Shown one piece after another: positions 6,901 to 11,436 of a DNA stretch of 11,436 nucleotides; the stretch's first letter is position 1; the number at the start of each line of letters is the position of its first letter. A program made the position numbers and the translations under genes. Below the pieces are notes generated by a model that saw only the letters and a program-made list of their open reading frames with translations, was not told where the DNA came from and searched no databases. This DNA comes from Actinomycetota bacterium (lineage in GTDB: Bacteria; Actinomycetota; UBA4738; G016210805), in the NCBI GenBank assembly GCA_016210805.1, contig JACQTL010000108.1, positions 1-11,436 of the forward strand, written 5' to 3'.

Positions 6901-7446
6901 ATGGACCGCGACGCGGCGCTTCACCTGGTGCGCGAGAAGGCCGAGAAAAAGACCACCGTCCGCCACCTGATCTCGGTGGAGGGGGTGATGCGGGCCCTGG
7001 CCCGCCGGCTGGGGGAGGATCCCGACCTGTGGGCCCTGGCCGGACTGTTCCACGACCTGGACCAGGACCGGACCCACGACGACGAGTCCCGCCACGCCCA
7101 CCTCGCCGCCGAGTGGCTGCGGGAGGCCGGCGTGGACGAGCGGGTGGTCAACGCGGTCCTGGCCCACGCCCACGAGGAGTACCGGACCGACACGATGTCC
7201 CGGGCCGTCGTCCACGCCGACGCCGTGGCCGGGCTCCTGGTGGCGGCGGCGCTGGTCAGGCCGGAGCGGGCCACCGGGATGAAGGTGTCCTCCGTGAAGA
7301 AGAAGCTCAAGGAGAAGGCCTTCGCCCCCGGGGTGAACCGGGACGAGATCTACTCGGTCCAGGACACCCTCTCGCTCTCGCTCGAGGACTTCCTGGAGAC
7401 GGCGATCGGCGGCCTTCAGGGCGTGGCCCCCGAGATCGAGCTGTAG
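6901..7446 (+). CDS. HD-domain phosphohydrolase (HDIG-like)
   Basis: A small (181 aa) soluble HD-superfamily metal-dependent phosphohydrolase. The metal ligands of the superfamily are in order: H22, the H51-D52 doublet (LAGLFHDLDQD), H89 (VVNAVLAHAHEE) and D107 (AVVHADAVAG). The remaining C-terminal part has a Lys-rich stretch (VSSVKKKLKEKAF) and an acidic end. The HD superfamily hydrolyses phosphomono- or phosphodiester bonds, often of nucleotides; the substrate cannot be read from sequence. I chose the ATG at 6901 because AGGAGGAGG (6881-6889) is a strong Shine-Dalgarno about 11 nt upstream; a GTG at 6889 in the same frame overlaps that element and is unlikely. It begins 28 nt after the KimA-like gene and is probably cotranscribed with it, which makes a nucleotide linked to K+ control worth testing, but that is speculation. 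Confidence 0.85.
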   Translation: MDRDAALHLVREKAEKKTTVRHLISVEGVMRALARRLGEDPDLWALAGLFHDLDQDRTHDDESRHAHLAAEWLREAGVDERVVNAVLAHAHEEYRTDTMSRAVVHADAVAGLLVAAALVRPERATGMKVSSVKKKLKEKAFAPGVNRDEIYSVQDTLSLSLEDFLETAIGGLQGVAPEIEL

Positions 7447-7473
7447 TGCGGGTCGCCGGGGCGGGGGCCTAGC

Positions 7474-7908
7474 GTGGCGGCCGGGGCCGTCCACGTCGCC
7501 ACGGGGTTCGCCATCGGGACCCACCTGCGATCCCTGCCGGGAGCGTTCCTGGCCGGGTTCGCGTCGCACGCCGTCTTCGACTCGATCCCGCACCACGACT
7601 ACAGGACGCCCTCGCTGGTCCTAGTCGACCTGGCGGCCGGGGCGGCGGCCCTCGCGGCCATGGCCGCCCGCCACCGGAGGAGGGGAGGCAGGCTGGGACC
7701 CCCGCTGGCCGCAGCGGCGGGCGCGGGCCTTCCGGACGTCGAGAACGTGCTCTGGTGGCTGGGCTACGTCCGCAAGGAGGCCCGCCTGTACCCGACGCAC
7801 GGCGGCCCCGTCCACCAGCTGGGGGCGAGCTTCCGGTTCACCGGGATCTACTACGCGCTGGCCGCCCTGGGGTCGTGGCTGGCCATGTCCCGGCGGCCCC
7901 GGAGGTAG
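7474..7908 (+). CDS. Small membrane protein with His/Asp metal-site motif (DUF457/metal-dependent hydrolase-like)
   Basis: A 144 aa protein with three or four hydrophobic segments (about 5-30, 48-64, 76-97, 122-138). It carries H7, a GFASHAVFDSIPHHDY motif (H32, D36, H40, D42), LPDVEN (D88) and HGGPVH (H109, H114). This spacing of His and Asp residues with H-x3-D and PH-x-D resembles the family of membrane-bound metal-dependent hydrolases (YdjM/DUF457 and relatives); the assignment is by motif and not certain. The substrate is unknown; lipid or phospho-ester hydrolysis has been suggested for relatives. The start is a GTG 27 nt after the HD gene, with only a weak G-rich ribosome site. It is the last gene of the plus-strand run; its TAG is 6 nt from the TAG of the opposing gene. 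Confidence 0.65.
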   Translation: MAAGAVHVATGFAIGTHLRSLPGAFLAGFASHAVFDSIPHHDYRTPSLVLVDLAAGAAALAAMAARHRRRGGRLGPPLAAAAGAGLPDVENVLWWLGYVRKEARLYPTHGGPVHQLGASFRFTGIYYALAALGSWLAMSRRPRR

Positions 7909-7914
7909 GACCCG

Positions 7915-8310
7915 CTACCCGGCGCCGACCGGGGCCCGGTTCATCCTGCGGAGCTGCCGGAGCTCGGCGAGCCGCAGGGCCAGCCACAGCCCCCCGGCCA
8001 TGGCCACCCACCCCTTCCACTGGTCGCCGCCCAGCGTCTCACGGAGTCGGTCACCCCGCTCGGCCGGAACCACGCGGATCACGGCCTGGGCGGGAACCAC
8101 GTCGACCGGGCGGGCCCGCCTCTTCCTCCGTCGCCGGATCAGGTACCAGGCCGCCCCCCCGGCCACCCCACCTCCCACCAGGACCCCGGCGGCCCGCGTC
8201 ACCCAGGTCGCGGGGGCGGGGAGACGCCGCTCCAGCTCCTGGATCTCCTCCTCCAGGCGCCGGCGGGTGTCCTCGCGCTCCCTCACCGCTTGAGCTGTTC
8301 CCTGGCCCAT
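7915..8310 (-). CDS. DUF3618-like small membrane protein
   Basis: A 131 aa protein, not confidently named. The N-terminus (MGQGTAQAVREREDTRRRLEEEIQELERRL) is a charged helix likely to form a coiled coil and recalls the start of DUF3618 proteins, which usually follow a holin-superfamily gene in actinobacteria, as here. A membrane segment at about 36-58 is followed by a strongly basic patch (RRRRKRRAR), then a hydrophilic linker and a second hydrophobic segment at about 102-118. The frame stays open far upstream, but the ATG at 8310 is preceded by AAGGAGG with 7 nt spacing, which fixes the start; this overlaps the upstream gene by 28 bp, so the two are coupled. A GTG at 8286, overlapping the upstream stop, is a weaker alternative. 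Role unknown; envelope stress or shape functions have been guessed for such pairs. Confidence 0.7.
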   Translation of the reverse strand: MGQGTAQAVREREDTRRRLEEEIQELERRLPAPATWVTRAAGVLVGGGVAGGAAWYLIRRRRKRRARPVDVVPAQAVIRVVPAERGDRLRETLGGDQWKGWVAMAGGLWLALRLAELRQLRRMNRAPVGAG

Positions 8311-8726
8311 CCCACGTCCTCCTTCACCCTGCGCCTGATCCCCCCCGGGACCGTCGAGGCGCTCTTCATGCGGGCCATCCCGGCCGCCGCCGCCGCCCCG
8401 GCCACCAGGAGGAACGCGCCCGCCGTGACCAGCCAGGCCGCCCACCCCGGCATGACCCCCGACAGAGCCGAGGCCGCCGCGGTGCCCAGGTACACCAGCG
8501 CGATCAGGCCCAGCACGCCGGCGACCGCCAGGCCCGCGGCCCCCTTCACCCGCGCGGCCATGGCCTCCTTCAGCTCGAGCTTGGCGAGCTCGACCTCCTT
8601 GCGCACGAGGGTCGCCGAATCCAGCGCGATGCCCCTGAGCAGGTCGGCCGTGGATCGGTCGGCATGAGGCCTCGCGGCGTCCTCCGCCGCGGGGAGCGGG
8701 CCGTCGTCCCGGGTCTTCCTGGCCAT
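8283..8726 (-). CDS. Phage-holin-superfamily membrane protein (DUF1469/PF07332-like)
   Basis: A 147 aa membrane protein. Domain order: a hydrophilic N-terminus (1-24), the helix TADLLRGIALDSATLVRKEVELAKLELKE (26-54), two membrane segments (about 62-88 and 94-115), and the C-terminal motif GIRRRVKEDVGWAREQLK. The V-R-x-E-V-x-L-A-K-x-E-L helix and the K-E-D-V-x-W-A-R end are hallmarks of the actinobacterial family annotated as phage holin family protein. These are chromosomal genes and there is no phage gene around it, so lysis is unlikely; the function is unknown. The ATG at 8726 has an AGGAGGT site about 10 nt upstream; an in-frame start 14 codons earlier would run through that site. It is the first gene of a two-gene unit with the DUF3618-like gene. 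Confidence 0.87.
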   Translation of the reverse strand: MARKTRDDGPLPAAEDAARPHADRSTADLLRGIALDSATLVRKEVELAKLELKEAMAARVKGAAGLAVAGVLGLIALVYLGTAAASALSGVMPGWAAWLVTAGAFLLVAGAAAAAGMARMKSASTVPGGIRRRVKEDVGWAREQLKR

Positions 8727-8799
8727 ACGACCACCACCTCCTCGCTCGTTCGGCTGACGAGGCTCCACATGCCCCTGCCGGGGCCGTGGGACCGAACAA

Positions 8800-8840
8800 G
8801 GTTACCCGGGTGCGTTCCCCGGGGGTCGGGGGAGGTAACC
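8800..8840. promoter_or_regulatory. Inverted repeat GGTTACC...GGTAACC in the dedA/holin gap
   Basis: Perfect 7 bp arms (8800-8806 and 8834-8840) are separated by 27 bp rich in C and G runs (including CCCCGGGGG). Read on the minus strand it lies 36-76 nt beyond the dedA stop and the distal arm is followed by TTGTTC, so it could be a weak intrinsic terminator of dedA. Alternatively the left arm on the minus strand reads GGGTAACCT, where TAACCT (8804-8799) may be the -10 box of the holin gene, about 66 nt before its ATG, and the repeat an operator. The rest of the 149 bp gap (8727-8875) holds the holin ribosome site and nothing else I recognise. Confidence 0.35.
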
Positions 8841-8875
8841 GCGCCGGCAGCCCCGTCGGCCCGGGTCGGCCGGGC

Positions 8876-9580
8876 TCAGTCGGAGATCCCGTCCCCGGGC
8901 CCGGGCCTCGATGCGGACCGCGCGGGGACCCCGGACCCCGTCGCCTCGGCCCGGCGGGAGCGGAGGCGCTTCACGACCCACCAGGCGATCAGGCCGGCCA
9001 GGACCACCGCCACGGCGACCGAGATCGGGGTGAAGTACGCCTCGACCCGCTCCCAGTTCTGGCCCAGGGCGAACCCCAGGGCGGTGAGGGCGACGTTCCA
9101 GGGGATGCACCCCAGGACGGTGTAGGCGGTGAACCGGCCGAACGGCATCCGGGCCACGCCGGCCGGGAGGCTGATGAACGTCCGGACCACCGGGAGCATC
9201 CGCGACACGAAGACGGCGGCCTGGCCGTGCTTCGCGAACCACACCTCGGCCCGGTCGATCTCGTGCGGCCGGATCAGGACGAAGCGCCCCCACCGCTCGA
9301 TAAGGGGGCGTCCACCCCTGAGGCCGACCCAGTACGCCAGCCAGGAACCCACCAGGTTCCCCGCCGTCCCGGCCACCACGACCAGCGTGAAGCTGAGGGG
9401 TTCCCCGGCGCCCTGGACGAACGCGGCGCTGGCCAGGGCCCCCCCGAAGAGCATGGTCACCTCGGACGGGATCGGGATGCACGCCGACTCCAGCACCATG
9501 AGCAGGAACACGGCCAGGTAGCCGTAGTCGCGCACGGAGTGGACGATCCACTCCTTGATGGCGTCGACGATCTCGAACAT
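8876..9580 (-). CDS. DedA-family (SNARE-associated/VTT domain) membrane protein
   Basis: A 234 aa integral membrane protein of the DedA family; members act as flippases or translocases of lipid carriers or phospholipids (undecaprenyl phosphate in UptA) and affect membrane energetics and envelope-stress resistance. The signatures are present: E31 with PIPSE (36-40) in the first re-entrant segment, then FVSRMLPVVRTFISLPAG (R127, P130, R133, G141), followed by two C-terminal helices with GCIPWN and a basic Arg/Ser/Pro-rich cytoplasmic tail. The length is normal for the family (about 200-220 aa plus tail). The ATG at 9580 has GAGGT 7 nt upstream; an ATG at 9625 in the same frame lacks a ribosome site. 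It is divergent from topA across 195 bp. Which lipid it moves cannot be told. Confidence 0.93.
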   Translation of the reverse strand: MFEIVDAIKEWIVHSVRDYGYLAVFLLMVLESACIPIPSEVTMLFGGALASAAFVQGAGEPLSFTLVVVAGTAGNLVGSWLAYWVGLRGGRPLIERWGRFVLIRPHEIDRAEVWFAKHGQAAVFVSRMLPVVRTFISLPAGVARMPFGRFTAYTVLGCIPWNVALTALGFALGQNWERVEAYFTPISVAVAVVLAGLIAWWVVKRLRSRRAEATGSGVPARSASRPGPGDGISD

Positions 9581-9775
9581 GGGCGTTACCTCGGCGGGTC
9601 CGGGGTGGGGCTTGAAGGGTAGCATCGGGCCGGAGCGTTCCCGGCGGTCCGCCCCGGGGATGCTCCCTCCCGCGGGGATGTTGGTGGCGCCTGCTACCCT
9701 TCCGCCGGCGGGTCTTCTGCCGCCCGGGTCGTTGACACCCGCCCCTCCCACCGGTAAGGAGTGCGAGCACATCCC
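9581..9775. promoter_or_regulatory. Divergent dedA/topA control region with 11 bp inverted repeat
   Basis: This 195 bp region holds two copies of TGCTACCCTTC facing outward: minus strand at 9624-9614 (towards dedA) and plus strand at 9692-9702 (towards topA), 67 bp apart. Each contains TGnTAnnnT, the form of an extended -10 box, so they may be the two promoters' -10 elements; neither has a good -35. The plus copy is followed directly by a perfect 10 bp palindrome, CCGCCGGCGG (9702-9711). Another promoter candidate for topA is TTGACA (9732-9737), 17 bp, then TAAGGA (9755-9760), but the latter is also the likely topA Shine-Dalgarno (TAAGGAG, 14 nt before the ATG). No coding potential is seen. 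Confidence 0.45.
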
Positions 9776-11436
9776 ATGGCGAACAAGCTGGTGGTCGTCG
9801 AGTCGCCGACCAAGGCGAAGACGCTCGAGCGCTACCTCGGCCAGGGCTACACGGTCAGGGCATCGTACGGGCACATCCGCGACCTCCCCAGGAACAAGCT
9901 GGGCGTGGACACGGAGCGCGAGTTCGAGCCCGAGTACGTGGTCCCCGAGGAGAGCGAGAAGGCGGTCGCCGCGCTCCGGGCTGCCCACCGGAAGGCCGGG
10001 GGCCTCATCCTGGCCACCGACCTCGACCGGGAGGGGGAGGCCATCGCCTACCACGTCGCCTCGGTCCTCGACATCGACCCGGGCCAGGCCGAGCGGGTGA
10101 CGTTCACGGAGATCACCCGCGACGCCGTGCTGGAGGCCTTCGCCAACCCGCGGCCCCTGGACCTCAAGCTGATCGAGGCCCAGCAGGCCCGCCGGATCCT
10201 CGACCGGCTGGTCGGCTACCGGCTCTCGCCGATCCTCTGGAAGAAGGTCCGCACGGGCCTGTCCGCGGGTCGGGTCCAGTCCGTGGCCCTCCGGCTGATC
10301 GTGGACCGGGAGCGCGAGATCCAGGCCTTCCAGGCCACGGAGTACTGGTCGATCGACGCCCGGCTCTCCCCGGACGGGGACGACGAGTCCTTCGTGTCCC
10401 GGGTGGTCCAGGTCGGGGACGACAAGGTGGCCGCCTCTCCGGACAAGCCGGGGATCACCCTGGGCACCGAGGAGGAGGCCCTGTCCCACGTCTCGAACCT
10501 CGAGGGCGCGGCGTACCGCGTCGCCGAGGTCCGGGAGAAGCAGGTCAAGCGCTCGCCGGCCCCCCCGTTCACGACCTCCACCCTCCAGCAGGAGGCCGCC
10601 CGGAAGCTGGGGTTCTCGTCCCGCAAGACGATGAGGGTCGCCCAGCAGCTCTACGAGGGCGTCGTCGTGCCGGGGGAGGGGCAGGTCGGGCTGATCACCT
10701 ACATGAGGACCGACTCGGTGAACATCGCCGAGCAGGCCCTCCGCGAGCTGGCCGAGGTCGTCCGGGCCCAGTTCGGCCAGGAGTACGCCCTGAAGGAGCC
10801 TCGCCGGTACCGGAAGAAGCAGCGCGGGGCCCAGGAGGCCCACGAGGCCATCCGGCCCACCTCGGCCCGCCGGCTCCCCGAGGCGATCGAGGCCCACCTG
10901 GACCGCGACCAGGCCCGCCTGTACAGGCTGATCTGGCAGCGGGCCGTGGCCTCCCAGATGGCCGAGGCCCGCTTCGACCAGGTGTCGGTGGACGTCGCGG
11001 CCAGGCCCGAGCGGGCCGAGGCCCCGGCCTACCTCCTCCGGGCCACCGGGCAGACCCTCGTGTTCGACGGGTTCCGCCGGGTGTACTTCGAGGGCCGGGA
11101 CGACACGCCGGACGAGGACGCCGAGGCCCGCCTCCCCCGCCTCACCGCCCAGCAGGCCCTCAGGCTGATCGAGCTGCTCCCCGAGCAGCACTTCACCCAG
11201 CCTCCCCCCCGGTTCTCGGAGGCCTCGCTGGTGAAGACGCTCGAGGAGCTCGGCATCGGCCGGCCCTCCACGTACGCTTCGATCATCTCGACCCTCCTCG
11301 ACCGGGAGTACGTCCGCCTGGAGAGCCGGCGCTTCTACCCCGAGGACGTCGGCGTGGTGGTCTCCGACCTCCTGGTCGAGCACTTCCCCGAGATCGTGGA
11401 CGTGGGCTTCACCGCCCGGATGGAGGACGAGCTCGA
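9776..11436 (+). CDS. topA: DNA topoisomerase I (type IA), 3' end cut by window
   Basis: The first 553 residues of topoisomerase I, which relaxes negative supercoils by cutting one strand through a 5'-phosphotyrosine link. The Toprim domain opens the protein: VVVESPTKAKT (E9) and the acidic Mg2+ triad ATDLDREGEAIAYH (D82, D84, E86), with SYGHIRDLP between. The strand-passage core follows (QQARRILDRLVGYRLSP, then TGLSAGRVQSVALRLIVDRE), and the catalytic tyrosine is Y309 in GLITYMRTDS. Further on are GAQEAHEAIRPT and the FSEASLVKTLEELGIGRPSTYASII motif. Everything expected up to this point is intact; the remaining core and C-terminal DNA-binding repeats or zinc ribbons lie beyond the window. 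The ATG at 9776 is chosen over a GTG at 9761 in frame because TAAGGAG abuts that GTG. Essential housekeeping gene, divergent from dedA. Confidence 0.98.
   Translation, partial: MANKLVVVESPTKAKTLERYLGQGYTVRASYGHIRDLPRNKLGVDTEREFEPEYVVPEESEKAVAALRAAHRKAGGLILATDLDREGEAIAYHVASVLDIDPGQAERVTFTEITRDAVLEAFANPRPLDLKLIEAQQARRILDRLVGYRLSPILWKKVRTGLSAGRVQSVALRLIVDREREIQAFQATEYWSIDARLSPDGDDESFVSRVVQVGDDKVAASPDKPGITLGTEEEALSHVSNLEGAAYRVAEVREKQVKRSPAPPFTTSTLQQEAARKLGFSSRKTMRVAQQLYEGVVVPGEGQVGLITYMRTDSVNIAEQALRELAEVVRAQFGQEYALKEPRRYRKKQRGAQEAHEAIRPTSARRLPEAIEAHLDRDQARLYRLIWQRAVASQMAEARFDQVSVDVAARPERAEAPAYLLRATGQTLVFDGFRRVYFEGRDDTPDEDAEARLPRLTAQQALRLIELLPEQHFTQPPPRFSEASLVKTLEELGIGRPSTYASIISTLLDREYVRLESRRFYPEDVGVVVSDLLVEHFPEIVDVGFTARMEDEL

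Noticed and set aside
7904..7919. GGTAG/CTACC hairpin formed by the two facing stop codons at 7906-7908 and 7915-7917
   Set aside because: Only a 5 bp stem with a 6 nt loop and no U-tract; likely a chance result of two TAG codons facing each other.
8283..8726. Holin-like gene as evidence of a prophage
   Set aside because: No other phage gene is present, and this family is common as a chromosomal pair with DUF3618-like proteins in actinobacteria.
9581..11383. Upstream extension of the dedA frame across topA antisense
   Set aside because: The DedA protein starts cleanly at 9580 with a ribosome site; the extension is the antisense shadow of topA.

Overview
The window is very GC-rich and gene-dense. 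GTG starts are common, third codon positions are almost all G or C, and intergenic gaps are short. Gene content points to a high-GC Actinomycetota-type bacterium: a homodimeric AceE pyruvate dehydrogenase, paired TrkA/RCK proteins divergent from a KimA-like APC permease (an arrangement I recall from mycobacterial ceoB-ceoC/Rv2690c), and an actinobacterial holin-like/DUF3618-like membrane pair. I cannot name a genus. No rRNA, tRNA, CRISPR array, insertion sequence or prophage is visible.

Layout. (1) 2-469 (+): 3' part of a GNAT acetyltransferase, overlapping tail-to-tail with aceE. (2) 4535-427 (-): two RCK potassium-channel regulators (4535-3876, 3871-3194), then aceE (3117-427) with a plausible promoter of its own. 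(3) 4536-4610: 75 bp divergent control region with palindromes. (4) 4611-7908 (+): a closely spaced run of a KimA/YdaO-like potassium permease, an HD-domain phosphohydrolase and a small membrane protein with a putative metal-binding His/Asp motif. (5) 9580-7915 (-): DedA-family membrane protein, a 149 bp gap with an inverted repeat, a holin-superfamily (DUF1469-like) protein and a DUF3618-like small membrane protein. (6) 9581-9775: divergent region with an 11 bp inverted repeat. (7) 9776 to the end (+): topA, DNA topoisomerase I, cut off by the window.

The coherent theme is potassium homeostasis. The permease conserves residues I recall as K+-coordinating in Bacillus KimA, and its cytoplasmic C-terminal module is present twice. 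It is transcribed divergently from two RCK nucleotide-sensing proteins and followed by an HD phosphohydrolase, so nucleotide control of potassium uptake is an attractive hypothesis. No TrkH/KtrB-type channel subunit is in the window. The remaining genes (aceE, topA, dedA) are housekeeping. Nothing here is clearly a new defence or mobile system; the most original features are the duplicated KimA regulatory domain and several inverted repeats or recurring motifs in the intergenic regions.
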